Shown one piece after another: positions 1 through 12,247 of a DNA stretch of 64,000 bases. Position numbers and translations under genes: made by a program. The DNA comes from Apostichopus japonicus (lineage: Eukaryota > Echinodermata > Holothuroidea > Aspidochirotida > Stichopodidae): positions 30,469,398 through 30,533,397 of the forward strand of contig NC_092577.1 in the NCBI RefSeq assembly GCF_037975245.1, given 5' to 3'. The stretch's first letter is position 1. Each line of letters starts with the position of its first letter. The notes under the pieces were generated by a model. That model was not told the origin of the DNA. It saw nothing but the letters and a program-made list of their open reading frames with translations, and searched no databases.

Positions 1-152
1 TCCCTGTATCGTTCATCCCATTATTAATATCCATTATCTAACCAATGAAAAAGCAACGAGCTGGGACAATATTTTGATATATTGTACGTTCACGTCATGC
101 TTAAAATGCACATGTACTAACCGTATATGAGCAATATGAATATCATGTTTCT

Positions 153-336
153 ATCAGATAAAGGTTAGGAACTGTCCATACTGTCAGTACGAGTGCTTTG
201 AAGCATGACGTGAGAGGACAGTATACAGTGGTTATAGCATTAGGATCAGATAAAGGTTAGGAACTGTTCATACTGTCAGTACGAGTGCTCTGAAGCATAA
301 TATGAGAGGACAGTAGATAGTGGTGTTAGCATCGGG
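153..336. repeat. Tandem duplication, two units of about 92 bp
   Basis: Two adjacent copies (153-244 and 245-336) both start ATCAGATAAAGGTTAGGAAC and run through CTGTCAGTACGAGTGCT and GAGAGGACAGTA, with scattered substitutions. No coding potential is seen. Confidence 0.8.
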
Positions 337-2954
337 ATATTTTCCTAAACCGGCTGGTTAAAAGATGATGCATTTATTACAATTCATTTGAACTCGATTG
401 TGTCGCCCTTGTTTAAAGCACAGACAAACAGAACGCATATTCTCAGATAAACCAAATTGACAATGAAGATGTACCACGTGACAAACGAGTTGTTACCATG
501 ACAATCAGCATTAGAAGTCAGTCGAGGTAAAAAGCCGAACCTTAAACTTTCCATGCACAAACAACTACTTTTACACGCCAGCTTTTGTTATTTCAGAAAA
601 TCACACCATTGATTGAGAAACTTTGTCGTGAAAGAATAAATAAGATAAGAAAGGATTGCTGATCAGCTAAAGTTTCTCCTTTTTAGCAAACTATGGATAT
701 GACTTTCTGCATATGGAAAAGTTTAGGCTATAAAAGAGCATTTGCTCTACAAAGCCACACAGACTAAAATCCGCCGATGTTATGAGTCACCTGTATGAAT
801 ATGCATATTGACAGGCGGACTGTTTCATTACCGACATGAGGATTGTATTTGTTTCTAAATGAATTGATGCTAAAATAATTAAAGCAGTGAATGTAAACGA
901 ACACTGAGACATGACGTTGTGTTTATACATTTATTTGTCTGCACACCTTTTAATCGAACTTGAGAAAATAACATTTATTAGGCAAACTCATGTATTCGAC
1001 TTAATTAACTGGGGTACATGGAGTTACCCACTTACAGTGGTATCTTCCAAACAAACAACCAGTGATAGTCCTAGCGATAGCTTTAGCCTACGTACATACC
1101 AGTGTTAACCTAACTGTACGAAACCATATGCATTAATACATAAAGCACGGTAGGCCTGTACGTTCGCTACAAACGTTTACGTGGGCAATTTATATCACTA
1201 TATTCATCCTATTTCAAAGGAAAAAATAGGATTCTCAACTTGTTAATTTATGTTCATTGCAATGTCGTCATCTTATTTCATTGTATATTACCACCCAAAT
1301 CTCGAAATTCACCTCAGAAATCACAATACGATTGTCGGACGAAGCATCAGTGAGAATGTTGTTGATACACAAGCTGATTCGTGACGTAGCTCATGAATAA
1401 ATAATGAGGCGTTATAATGAGGTTTTCGAAGAAAAATTTCTAACGGAAACTTTCATTCGATGGAAAAAAGACATACAGTGAACATTAACCAATCAGAAAT
1501 AGCCTTATATAATATGAAAGAACAGAATTTGAAGTTAGTTGCGCAAGTTTAGCCATGCAGTTTGATCAAACGGTCTGAGAATTCGAGTAGTTTGAAGTTA
1601 GCGTCCTTGTAGAATAAACGAATATGCAAGCACATAAATCCGACTGGACTAAAAATTTAAACTTTTTTAATCGGAAAACGACGTACAGTAAAGTTCAGAT
1701 TAATGATGATTCGTTAAAAGATTATGAAAGAGAAATGTTTAAACTACTGTAATTTGTTTTAGCCGATATCAGTAAATGATATCGGTACATTGATTTTTTT
1801 CAAAAGATCGCGATACGGTCGTTTTGGAAGGTATAAAACACACACTTAAGGCCAGAGGTCGACTATGCACGGATCAAATGATCGCCACCTTTCCATATGC
1901 ATATCTACAATTCGCAAAGCAATCTCAATTCTGAATTATACAATTTGCATAACGGGTTCCTCTTATGACGTCACAGTGGGTGGGACGTAAACCAGTTTTG
2001 CGAAAAAGCCGTGATATTGTGCTGCATGTTGCAACGACGCATTCACAAATGGATCAGATGGGTAAAAACACACGCATGCACAGATTGGCAGCCATTGTGG
2101 CCCAGTTGGCTTGCCATGACCGAGGGGGACGAGTTACCGTTCTCATTTGAATTTTCAGATCCAAAGGTGAATTCATTACGTATGGCGCTGGAGTAGTTTG
2201 AAGCCGAGTGTTTCACAATCTAGTTATTACACGTTGCTGCACGATTGTCTTCAAAAAAAATCTTGTCAGTCCTCATATTTCACGCATTATGTACATTTCA
2301 AATGCATTTGTCTTGTTTTTTTCTTAAAAGATTGCGCCCTGATTGGACATCAGCAGAAAAGTACGAATATTGTGCTTTTTATAATGTGAAATTGTCTTCT
2401 TTGTTTTGATTTTCGTCTTCACTGATATTTATTTTTAATTTTTTTTATTCTGTGTTTTAATTTCTTCTTGAATAATTCAGGTTAATTCCGTTCAATATTT
2501 TTTCACTTTCTTCACTTCGGAAATGTATCAATAATGCAAACGATAATGAATAGTCAAAGTTGAAAAACAAAGTTTTGGTGTCGGGGTTGGGAAGGGGCGG
2601 CTGGGTTTGGGGTGGGGTAAAAGGAATAATCACGTCAAGGCAGAAAATTAAATCTAAAAGAGTAGCAGACTCATATCATCACAGGTGATATGTCGTTTGG
2701 AGGTTTGGGCAGGAGGAGGGAGAGGGGTAGATGGAACAGCACTGGAACCACATTAATTACATGAACCCATATGAGGGCTTCTCAGTAGAGAGCTTTCACG
2801 CATTGTTCTCATCCGCCCACCGGTGAAGTTTATTGATTTATGACTGTTGCCCTTTGCGAAGACATATGTTCATAAATATATATATAAACCTCCTGGTGGA
2901 GGCTGGAAGGTTTTTTAACTGTTCTGGATTTTACACCTCACTACACTTTCAATT

Positions 2955-2956
<2 letters not shown>
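337..2956. other. AT-rich non-coding stretch; no gene supported
   Basis: Only short, low-complexity or overlapping open frames occur here. TATA-like strings (near 729 and 1505) are present but nothing ties them to a transcript. It may be intron or upstream region of the GPCR whose exons begin at 5147. I looked for the GPS cleavage motif and TM1 exon and did not recognise them. Confidence 0.4.

Positions 2957-3018
<62 letters not shown>
2957..3018. repeat. (TA)n microsatellite
   Basis: About 31 uninterrupted AT dinucleotides. They create a false Tyr-Ile open frame that should not be annotated. Confidence 0.95.
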
Positions 3019-3020
<2 letters not shown>

Positions 3021-4192
3021 ATTTGCCTTTGTCGTTTATTTCCATTTCATAACAGAGTATGTTCAATGTATCTCTTTCGAGATCCGGCTTAAGGAATCAC
3101 AAATGATTTCCAGTTGGTTAACATCATGTTTGATCTCTAGAGTAAGGCAAAATATGTCACCAAAACAGAACTAGCATTGCTCGATACAGCTGGCAAACAC
3201 CTATGGTGGCTGTTTAATGCACTCTGTAACCTCCTGACGAATTGTCCGAGTGGGGACTGATTAAGAAACGCGTTATGAAACGCGACTTATGACTTTAACA
3301 GAGTCACGAGGGACCGCCGAAAAGGGGGATATGAGTTCTCGTGGGAGTCCCTGGGACGAGTTCTTTTTAATTATTTTTAGTTATATGAGATTGAATATAC
3401 TTCCCTTTTCCAACCCTACCCCCGGTTTCTAATAAACAGTGAGGGTCCACCCCTCCATTCTTGGATGAATTTAAAAAAAAAAAAAAATACCCCAAATTTT
3501 CAAGATAAGTTATTGTGACTTTACTCCATATCTGTGGCTGATGAATTCAATTGGGCATATATTTCCCGATATTCCACACACACAAGAAAGAGAAAAATCA
3601 TTTAACTTTGAGGGTCCAGACTGGTGGTTGGAGTAAATTACTCCAATAGTATGGTGAACTATACGGGACCATGTCCTCGCTGTCAGTGAGTTCACCCCTC
3701 CCCCCCCCCCCCACAAAAACAAATAGCCGGAATAACTACAAACGCACTTTCGGAGAGACATGTGATTTCGTTTACTTTATCAGTCATTGTTTATTTTCTG
3801 TTCACGAATAGGCATGATCCACTATGTAGTTTAGGGAAATGCAAAATATGCTCGTTGTCATTTCGTTTTGAATATATTCCTTTCATATCATTATTTTATG
3901 TAAACATACATAAGTGCCATAAAATATGTGTGTGTATATGTATCGGTGTCTGTGTGTATTTTCGTTAGAGATGTTTCCTTCCCATTTAGTTTAATTGTTT
4001 GTGTATATGTTTGTGTGTTTTGTTCCCTTTCTGTCCTCTGGTCTCATAAACAAGTTTTGGTTGTTTATATATATCGTATACGTGTTAGTTGTGGAAAGGA
4101 AAAAAAAAACAAAAAGTGCAATGAATGTACCATCGACCTCCGAGATTAATAAATAGTCTGGCATGAACATCTCTACCTGTACGAACACATCG
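3019..4192. other. Non-coding; no feature except a C13 run
   Basis: No coding exon is recognised. A poly-C run lies at 3700-3712, with an A-rich run near 3472-3486 and T/GT-rich sequence around 3925-4020. Confidence 0.4.
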
Positions 4193-4207
4193 TTATATAT
4201 ATATGTA

Positions 4208-4282
<75 letters not shown>
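4193..4282. repeat. (TA)n microsatellite with two TG interruptions
   Basis: About 90 bp of AT dinucleotides, with TATG interruptions near 4205 and 4213. Confidence 0.95.
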
Positions 4283-4284
<2 letters not shown>

Positions 4285-4559
4285 ACTGCAGTCAAATGAA
4301 CACTTTGCCACACTCATGTTTGTTTATTTCGCATTATATGAAACTACCTCCTTTTGAAACTTAATACTTTGTGCAGACAGAGATTCATTCTGACATATGC
4401 AAATAATTTTACAAGGAAACTAAACAATGATGGTTGTATCCTAAAATTTGTTAAAATAGTTTTTGAAATATTGAGTTAAAAGTATTACAAGTACTAACTA
4501 ACTACTGACGTTGACAAAGTCCACATTATTTTAATTGACATTCACAACTTGTCTCTAAA

Positions 4560-5110
4560 TTCGTTAAAGTTTAATTATCGATAAATGATGATTAGTGATT
4601 GAATATTGATATTTCACGGTTGATAATTCACGATTGACAGCCGCCAATTGAGTATTGATCATTGTAGAATAATGATTGATGATACTGTGTAATTGACTTA
4701 TTGATGATTGAAGATTGATGATTGACGAAATTTGTAATTGACGACTGATGATGATTCACGATTGATTTTATTCGACTGACAAAATGAAAACTTGGGGCTT
4801 TGATTATTGACGATTGATAACGATTCACAATTCACGATTGATCATTCACGATTGACAGTGGCCGATTGACTAGTGAAAATTAATGATAGGTTATTGACGA
4901 GCGATGATTGACGACTGGTGACGATTCACGATTGATGATTGACGATTAATTATTCAAGATTTACAATTGCCGATTGAGGACTGATTATTGACGACTGACG
5001 ATTGATGACGATTCACGATATTGACAGCTGCCGATCGACCATCGATCGATAATGAGTGATAATTGGCGATTTGTGGTTGATGATTCAATTATTTACGATT
5101 GCTTACGATA
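4560..5110. repeat. Degenerate GATTGA-type short tandem repeat
   Basis: About 550 bp of irregularly spaced GATTGAC/GATTGATGATT/GATTCACGATT words with a 7-10 bp period. It lies directly upstream of the GPCR exon acceptor, inside the presumed intron. Confidence 0.8.
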
Positions 5111-5146
5111 GATTATTGATTTGTCTTTTTATTTTTATTTTTATAG

Positions 5147-5412
5147 ACGGCTTCGCACAAGCCGACCTCGACGCATCCTGGTTCATCTTTGTATCTCTCT
5201 CCTCTGCTTGTACATTACATTCCTATTCGGTATAGACAGCGCCATCAATTCCGAGTGGGCGTGTCCAATGGTTGCCGGCCTCATACATTATTTCTTGCTT
5301 TGTGCGATTTTCTGGATGGGTGTTGAGGCCATGAATATTTACCTGATGCTTGTCCGTGTATTTAATATGAATATCAGCCGTTTCGTTCTGAAAGGTGCAA
5401 TCGCGGCTTGGG
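5147..5412 (+). CDS. GPCR exon: TM2 to start of TM4
   Basis: The acceptor TTTTTATAG precedes 5147 and the donor GTAAGT starts at 5413. The exon begins with one base completing a split codon and ends in phase 1 within GCTTGGG, just before TM4. Confidence 0.88.
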
Positions 5413-7815
5413 GTAAGTCTTAAATCATCAAAGACTGATGAAGGTTTCATTCACAAACTTTTGCATGCATAGCTTAGACCGACGGTCCGAAAACTATTTT
5501 TCTTTAGCTTGACAGTATCCGCTTCCATAGTATTGATTCTGAGGGGTGGGGGAGGAGGGGGGGTCTACTGGATCGTGGCGCAGTCTTCGTGGAAGCTGCT
5601 GGGTAGTGGGTCCAATAAATAAAATATAATGAAATATTTCCAATAGCTGGTTTAGACTAGAACAACTTACTCAAAATGATACCCACTCAGGTTATGGCGT
5701 CATATAAACATAAGTAGAAAGCAACCACATTATTTTAAACAGCCACATTTAATTCAAGTCATATCATTCATAATTCAAGCTTTACATTTGGAAAAGAAAT
5801 TGACAACCCTCCACGCTTCAATAATGGAAGCGTCGCCAAGGTACGGGGAGGGTCACATGCCCCTAAAATATTTGGTACCCCCTTAGGGGAAAATGAAATA
5901 TGTCTTGTCCAAAAACGACTGATCATAATTAGCATACGTCTACTAATATTCAAAGACCAGGGGCCATATGATGGGCCACTGACATCATGCCGACATGGCT
6001 TTCTGCGCGGCGCCAGGCTTGCAGTGACCACGTGCTGACCCCACTACCAAATCGCCACCCCCCCACTTCTCCCGACATGTTGCACTCAATTTTTTGGTGC
6101 TCTCGTTTCCACTGTTCAGCAAAGGAAATGAAATTCAAATAATGCATCAAAATATCACTTGTACTTTTGACCGACAAGGTTGTACTGTTTTGCTTTTTCA
6201 GGGGGACCTCTGGTGATTGTTGGGATATGCATGGCAGCGTCCATTGAACAATACAGTGATAATGGCTTGTAAGTATTAAGCTAATGAGTATACAAGAGGG
6301 AAAAAGAGAGATACGGAGGGCGGGGCGGGGGGCAGGGAGCAAAACTAGACACATCTATTTTTGTCTACGTTCCTCTATTCATTCCTTAATTGTATATTCT
6401 AAATGTCTATCCATCGGTGTCACTTAAAGTGTTCTTAGTTTGGTTTCCTTTCAGCCTCTGCAGAAGATCCTGCTTGAATCGAAACGTTAGGCCCTCTATA
6501 ACTTCGACGGATTGGTTTAGTCAGTATATCAGTCCTGGCATAATATCAGAAAGTCAACTATTGGTCCCACATAACATGGGAGAAGGGGAAGGGGGAGGTG
6601 GAGGTGAGAGGTCAAGGGGAGGCGTCCCCAAGTTAACTGTTGATAAATGAGCCTGTTTCACAATTATGAAGTATATGAAGTATATGAAGTATATGAAGTA
6701 TATGAAGTATGTGAAGTTTGTGAAGTTTGTGAAGTATGTGAAGTATGTGAAGTATGTGAAGTATATGAAGTATATGAAGTATGTGAAGTATGTGAAGTAT
6801 GTGAAGTATGTGAAGTATGTGAAGTATGTGAAGTATATGAAGTATATGAAGTATATGAAGTATGTGAAGTATGTGAAGTTTGTGAAGTATGTGAAGTATG
6901 TGAAGTATGTGAAGTATGTGAAGTATGTGAAGTATGTGAAGTATATGAAGTATATGAAGTATATGAAGTTTGAGTTTGGTTGATTCTTTCCTGTGAGGAG
7001 TTTGTAAAGTATAGTGAGTCTCGGTTCGTATGAAGAATGTATCAAGTCATTCATTTGGCTACTCTGTGTTATGTTCATGAGTTTACACTTGTGAGAGTGT
7101 TGTGGTCAAGCGTTTAAGGCAGTGGACTGGCGATCGAAGGATTACAGGCTCGAGTGCGGGTGCAAACATTCACTATTAAGCTCTTTTTTTCCACTTCTCA
7201 ATGGATTTCGTTTAATGATTATCAACATTTTCTGTTCATTACAGCTGCTTTTTGGATCAAGGCAACGTCTTCTATATTGGTCTCATAGCACCGATGGCAC
7301 TTGTCCTCATCCATAACATCATCATCTTCATGTTGGTTTTTCGGAATCTAATGAACGCCAATTTGGCAGGAACAGTTCACGGCAAGAAGACGGACATGGA
7401 TTTACTGAAGGAGCGATTACAGAATGCACTCACTATGACCATTCTGATGGGACTCACCTGGTCGTTTGGATTTCTAATGATCGGTCACACTAAATTTATC
7501 TTCCAACTTTTATTCTGTCTGTTTAATTCATTCCAAGGGCTTCTTGTTTTCGTGCTCTTCTGTTGGCGGCAAGAAGATGTACGTAAAACGTTAAGGCCGC
7601 ATTGCCTATCTGCTAAACGTAAAAGCAAAGAGGTGGTAGGAGCCAAAGCTGATTACGACATCACAAGTACTATGACAGGTCAACAGAGCGCGAGAGTTTC
7701 CACAGAGGTGCGCAAAAACGTGACGTCAACTGGTTCGACGTCGTCGACTGTGCTATTGTCTCCGAATAAGACCAAAATGAACAACAACTTCAGAGATTCT
7801 GTGTCGCACGTGTGA
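5147..7815 (+). CDS. Adhesion-type (class B2) G protein-coupled receptor, C-terminal part, three exons
   Basis: Spliced coding exons are 5147-5412, 6202-6268 and 7245-7815, all with AG/GT boundaries and matching phases (phase 1 then phase 2). The product is the transmembrane half of a secretin/adhesion-family receptor. Exon 1 starts in the TM1-TM2 loop (RRLRTSRPRRILVHLCISLL), then gives the extracellular-loop Cys before TM3 and the class-B TM3 signature (HYFLLCAIFWMGVEAMNIYLML). Exon 2 gives TM4 (GGPLVIVGI). Exon 3 gives the loop-2 Cys (FCFLDQG), TM5, TM6 (ALTMTILMGLTWSFGF), TM7 (FNSFQGLLVFVLFCW) and a Ser/Thr-rich tail of about 75 residues ending at the stop at 7813-7815. The GAIN/GPS region and TM1 must lie upstream and were not found, so this is a 3'-terminal gene fragment. 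Family placement is strong; ligand and orthologue are unknown. Confidence 0.9.
5413..6201 (+). other. GPCR intron (789 bp)
   Basis: Bounded by GTAAGT and TTTTTCAG. It contains a G-rich stretch at about 5540-5566 and no recognisable gene. Confidence 0.8.
6202..6268 (+). CDS. GPCR micro-exon: TM4
   Basis: A 67-nt exon encoding GPLVIVGICMAASIEQYSDN plus flanking residues. Only with this exon do the first and third exons join in frame to give the family-typical TM4 and loop 2. Confidence 0.85.
6662..6972. repeat. 9-bp minisatellite (TATRTGAAG)n in GPCR intron
   Basis: About 34 tandem 9-bp units alternate TATATGAAG, TATGTGAAG and TTTGTGAAG. Because 9 is a multiple of 3 and no frame holds a stop, long repeat-peptide frames open on both strands. 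These are artefacts of the repeat, lying in the intron between 6269 and 7244. Confidence 0.95.
7093..7162 (+). mobile_element. tRNA-derived SINE head, fragment
   Basis: It contains an A-box-like TGTGGTCAAGCG, the conserved GGCAGTGGACT segment and a B-box-like GGCTCGAGTGC. It matches, in opposite orientation, the SINE at 18041-18365. It lies in the last GPCR intron, 80 bp before the final exon. Confidence 0.6.
7245..7815 (+). CDS. GPCR terminal coding exon: TM5-TM7 and cytoplasmic tail
   Basis: The acceptor TTCATTACAG precedes 7245 and the frame stays open to TGA at 7813-7815. The tail carries many Ser/Thr residues and basic clusters (RPHCLSAKRKSK). Confidence 0.9.
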
Positions 7816-8154
7816 TCAGTTAAAGGGAACATTTAATTTTGTAAATAACAAAAGTAGATCCAATCTAGTTTAATGTTCCGGGAAAACTCTGGACCATCAA
7901 CTACGGTCGCAAAACGGCCAACTTTCATTCAAACTTCCGTTATACACGCAGACAAGAAACGCAATGTAAATGGCTTGTACCAAAGAGAATTCGATCACGA
8001 ACATTTGTTTATTTTACCTATGTTGGTTATCTTCAGCATAGATCTGTATATAACCTTCTGTATTGTTCTAGTTTATACTTTGTCTACTTATTTGTTAATT
8101 AGTTCATAGATCATCACGCTGCATCATATATGTATCGATAGGGAGAATATCGGA

Positions 8155-8480
8155 ACAGAGAGAGGGAGAATGGAGAAGGGGAGAAGGGAAGGGGGAAGGG
8201 GAAGGGGAAGGGAGAATTAAGGGAGAATTAGGGGAGAATTAAGGTAGAATTAAGTGAGAATTAAGTGAGAATTAAGTGAGAATTAAGGGAGAATTAAGGG
8301 AGAATTAAGGGAGAATTAAGGGAGAAATAAGGGAGAATTAAGGGAGAATTAAGGGAGAATTAAGGGAGAATTAAGGGAGATTTAAGGGAAAATTAAGGAA
8401 GAATTAAGGGAGAATTAAAGGAGAAGGGATGGGAGAAAGGGAGAAGGGAGAAGGGAGATAGGAGAAGGGAGAAGGGAGAA
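8155..8480. repeat. Polypurine minisatellite, 11-bp unit GGGAGAATTAA
   Basis: GGGAAGG-type purine repeats flank about 18 units of GGGAGAATTAA and close variants (8210-8420). The upper strand is almost entirely purine plus short TT, with strong strand asymmetry. Confidence 0.92.
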
Positions 8481-8798
8481 GAATTGTATGCTGGCATCGA
8501 TAAATTCATCTTGATCTTGTGTAGTACCTGTCACCGTTCGTATGTCGTGCTTTATTTGGAAAACTGAATCGCTTCCTCACTATAATTTCAATTATCAATT
8601 TCACATAAGACGACCATAGCTAAACCTACTTTGCATATAAGAATCGGGTGGAAGCTGTTATCGTCACAAAATGTTAAGGTTCACGAGATGGTAGGGGGTG
8701 GGCCGCACGTCGCATACACGGAACCCGGGGTCTATCAGTGACACTGGGAAATGTGCATGCTACAATGAATTTTGTATTCTCATTGTCACATTTACTTC

Positions 8799-8804
8799 AA
8801 TAAA
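8799..8804 (+). terminator. Candidate poly(A) signal AATAAA for the GPCR
   Basis: AATAAA lies 984 bp after the GPCR stop codon. It is the first canonical hexamer in this orientation. Confidence 0.35.
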
Positions 8805-9637
8805 ATGCAGCATCGGGCCTGAGGTAAAAAGAGGCCTGGGGTGTTAGTCAGATGTGATTAATCAGCCCCGGGGGACCGGGTCAAGTAGGGGACAATGAAA
8901 TATTGGATAAAGAATACCGTATTTCTTTTTCATATAATATATACTTTCAAGAAAAATGAATTATTCACAAATGGGGCCCGGTGACATTATCGACGGGGCC
9001 TAACCAGGTCCTCGATACCCACTGACTTTTACTTATTCACAACATGTGTTCATTGCGTCTAACAAATTCAACTGACCAAGTTTTCCTTTTCAAGTCAATA
9101 ATTAAATTGATTTTTTTCGTCCTTTTTTGTAATGTTTACTTTCATGCATTTCTCAACTATATTTCAATTTCAAATTTGGAAACGAGGCTCACGATCACCA
9201 AAAAAAAAAGGGTATTAACTCATTTCAATTTCATTTGTTTGTTTTTTCTTCACAACTAACAGATAGATATCCAATATACACAGTGAAATATTATCAACTT
9301 ATCTTAGTACAGAAGACAATAAGATGTTTAATTTTGCTTTCATAAGTTTGTCTTTATCGCTACCGTTTCGTGTTGTTGTGAAGTATACACATACCCAATA
9401 GAAGTTACCAACCATTAACAGTACATGTCAACAAATACGCAGTTCCTTATATAAATCGAAGCAATGCTGAATAAGAACTAACCGTAACAATCAAATGTGA
9501 TATATATGTCATAATACAACACATAGCACATAGTCACGTAGGCAACCTTTGAGGTCACAACGTTAAGCAGTTTACACTGTCTTTCTCAACCGGAATGTTC
9601 ATGAACAGTACCGTAAACTCACAACTATCAAAAATAT
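8805..9637. other. Intergenic, AT-rich; nothing recognised
   Basis: No exon, repeat family or RNA gene is recognised between the GPCR 3' end and the hairpin at 9638. Confidence 0.4.
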
Positions 9638-9686
9638 AGTTGGCATACACGTTCAGCACCAACGGTGCTGAACGTGCATGCTAACT
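9638..9686. other. Near-perfect 23-bp inverted repeat with AAC loop
   Basis: Left arm 9638-9660 and right arm 9664-9686 are reverse complements with 2 mismatches. The inner 13 bp (CACGTTCAGCACC) are perfect, and the loop is only 3 nt. The DNA could form a cruciform, or a transcript a tight stem. No TE terminal repeat or target duplication is evident around it. Confidence 0.85.
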
Positions 9687-9899
9687 CCAATTTGGATTAA
9701 TACGTTATGTTACGAAAGTACGGCAGGTGGTAGTGATTCCGGTTCCACCAAGTATTGAATATTAACACCTTCGCAGTACTGTTGCAAGTGTCACAGTACA
9801 GTTGGTGGCCAACCGTCTATACTATTAGCACGTACATCATTACGTAGGTACGCTCGAGGCCCATCATGCAGTTGGGAATGAGGGCCCGATAAAGAATAA

Positions 9900-10243
9900 C
9901 TCATTAGGGTTCTCATCAGAAGATCAAAACAAGCCTATAAAGCTATGGTCACTCTTTGAAATCAGCTGAAGAGCAAAGATAACTTCAGAATTCGTAAGCT
10001 TTAGCTAATGCATTACAAACAAAAGCAGAACGAGTCATTTGATGAATATATCAATCGGTGTAGGCAAAAGGCCAAAGATAGCGATTTCAGTGAAAATGAG
10101 CTCGCTGACAGAGTTATCGAATTAGTCATTGCATCAACTCCATTCGAATCATTTCAGAAAGATAGATTAGATACACCTAAATCATGGTATAGTATCGAAG
10201 ATGTTCTTAAAGAAGGACGAAAATATCTAGCAGTTGTTGCAAG
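9900..10243 (+). pseudogene. Retroelement gag remnant, 5' part (Ty3/Gypsy-like)
   Basis: Translation gives gag-like motifs of invertebrate Ty3/Gypsy polyproteins: PIKLWSLFE, then LMHYKQKQNESFDEYINR, a helical region with ELADRVIELVIA, and EDVLKEGRKYLA. In-frame stops before 10008 show decay. The frame runs into GTTGCAAG at 10236-10243, where a hAT element interrupts it, and resumes in the same frame at 14281. Assignment to Gypsy rather than another LTR clade is by motif feel only. Confidence 0.65.
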
Positions 10244-10431
10244 CATGGGCGTCAATCCAGGGGGGGGGGGGACGGGGGGACAGGTCCCCCCCCACATTTC
10301 GATGGGTGGTGGAAACAATATCAAATGTCCCCCCCCCCCCCCCACACACACATTTGGAAAAAGAGTTATGATGTGGCTCTATTTGGTTAGGACTTACACA
10401 TCTCAGGATTCATATTATCGAATATCACTCA

Positions 10432-10850
10432 ATGTTGCTGAATGGAGAATTCCACCCAGATCTCGTGAGTAGGTACCCTGAGCTCTCCGACAATCTTAAG
10501 CTTAGTCTGCCTTTCTTTCGAGGCCAGTTCCAGTCGTCGTCGGTTGAAGGGTATGGACAAATATTCAAGTCGATGAATCCAGCGGTACGGGCTATGTTTG
10601 GTGAAGTCGAAGCTCTCTTGTGGTCATCCTCGTCTCCTCCGCCAGTTCGACGGAAGCCGAGAGATAATTTAGTGCTTTGAGGCGTTTGAAAACATGGCTA
10701 CGGAACACCATGACTCAACATAGGCTGAACCATGTGATGGTGTGCCATATTCACCGCGAACGTCTAGCCCAGTTGAAGCCTGAGGAGTTAGCAGGGAAGT
10801 TCGTTGGTTCTTCGGATTACAGACGCCGCATCTTCGGGCGATTCCAGTAG
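10432..10850 (+). pseudogene. hAT transposase C-terminal remnant with frameshift
   Basis: An upstream frame (10432-10680) encodes residues such as FHPDLVSRYPELSDNLKLSL. After a frameshift near 10670 the dimerisation-region motif follows: ALRRLKTWLRNTMTQHRLNH, then CHIHRERL and FGRF, ending at TAG 10848-10850. The RRLKTWLR-MTQxRLN-HIHR pattern is typical of the C-terminal dimerisation part of animal hAT-like transposases. The N-terminal catalytic region is absent, so it is not functional. Confidence 0.75.
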
Positions 10851-11589
10851 AAAAATAGTGCGCTCCGTCATTATCATAAGAGACAGCACTTCATAGCTAG
10901 AGCCAAAGCTTGTACATAGTTGTTGTTTAGTAGTAGATGGTGTTTCAAAGACGGTGCCCGTTCCCTAATATTGGGGAAATGAAATAGGGAGCATATTCCG
11001 TGGCAGCGCAATGCCATGTTCATAGGCGTACGGGACCATTTCAGTTTGGGGGGGGGGGCAGAACTTTTTGTGCCCGAAAGTTCCCGTGACACTATCTAAG
11101 CGGAGCGCCACCATCGGTTGGCGCGTAGCGTACAAGAAAATTTTTGGCACACAATGCCTCTCAGATTGCCGGAAACGGCACTTCTGAGGCCTTGCAAGTT
11201 GCATCTAAACATTCTTTATTTTATAATCTCACGTTTTAGAAATTTACACTTCCCCAAAAATTTGGTAAATTAGAAGAAGAAAAAATGGTAACATCACTTT
11301 GAAGGGGAAAAATTGGACAGTATATTTTTAAAGCTCCTATTTAGTTACCTTATTTATTACTTTAACACAGTACTCAGCTACCTCCAGAAATACATACATT
11401 GTTCAACGACACATAGGCGGGATAATGTCGCTGTGTCGGATGAGACTGCAATTTGTCTTACAAAAAAGTATAAAATATAACAAAGAATATGATAAACCTG
11501 TACTTCTAGGCTTGTAGGCACTACCCCCCCCCCCACCATCCATGAAAAAGAAAATGTTTCTTATATACTCATGTTGGGGATGTCCAGGT

Positions 11590-12247
11590 CAAGGGTGGTG
11601 GAAGCACTTTTAATCTGGAGGAGGGGGCACCGACATCAAAAGGCACTTTGCAGAATATGGATTGGACTGATGCAGCCTTATATTTAGTACCCTTTATAAC
11701 TCTTATTGTATTATCTTATTTGTGTATACACATCACTCCATTAACGCCCCCCCCCCCCCCCTAAAGGAAAATATACATACTAGCACTGCGATATCCAATG
11801 CGCAAATTGGGAAACAAGGAACAAGTTTTCTTTTGAGACAAAATGAGGTGAAATCATGCTAGTTGCTAATGCAGGAATCTTCCGAATTAGAGGTTTTTTT
11901 CTTGTTAATATCCTAACAAATTTTTTCCATTCGAAATAGCTTTGAGTTTGACCCACAGAAATTCATTAAAAGTCACGGGCTTAGCCAGGATTTGCAAAGT
12001 TGTCTGCACGACTATCTGAGCGCAGCGCCACCATCGGTTGGCGCGGAGCGTACTAGAAATTTTTTGGTTTTACAAACCCCTCAGATGGCCGGAAACGGCC
12101 CTTCCCGAGTGTTCATTCTGGTTCCCTGGCCTCTTGCTAACTTGAGGCACCTCAATTTTTATGTAGAAAAAAGGCACATTTTTAACCTGAGGAAAAGTGG
12201 GCGGCACGTGCCCCCTGTGCCCCCTGTGCCCGGTTCCGCCGCCCTTG
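11590..12247. mobile_element. Non-autonomous hAT element E1 (658 bp), nested in C
   Basis: The left end is CAAGGGTGGTGGAAGC and the right end read inward is CAAGGGCGGCGGAACC. The target duplication GTCCAGGT is at 11582-11589 and 12248-12255. It is the same family as the element at 48149-48796, with collinear sequence including poly-C and the GCGCCACCATCGGTTGGCGC module. Confidence 0.92.

Larger units (their letters stand above)
7816..8804 (+). other. Probable 3' UTR of the GPCR gene
   Basis: The sequence follows the stop codon. The first good AATAAA is at 8799-8804, so the UTR may be about 1 kb and include the polypurine minisatellite. No transcript evidence was available. Confidence 0.4.

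Noticed and set aside
1965-2196. Possible upstream GPCR exon or small gene
   Set aside because: Two overlapping frames without domain signature; no GPS or TM1 motif.
3991-4317. Tyr-Ile repeat frames here and at 2833, 53518 and 56331-56668
   Set aside because: Artefacts of (TA)n and (CA)n microsatellites.
6554-7078. Long open frames of Tyr-Phe-Thr or Lys-Tyr-Val repeats on both strands
   Set aside because: They are produced by a 9-bp minisatellite in a GPCR intron; all frames are open for trivial reasons.
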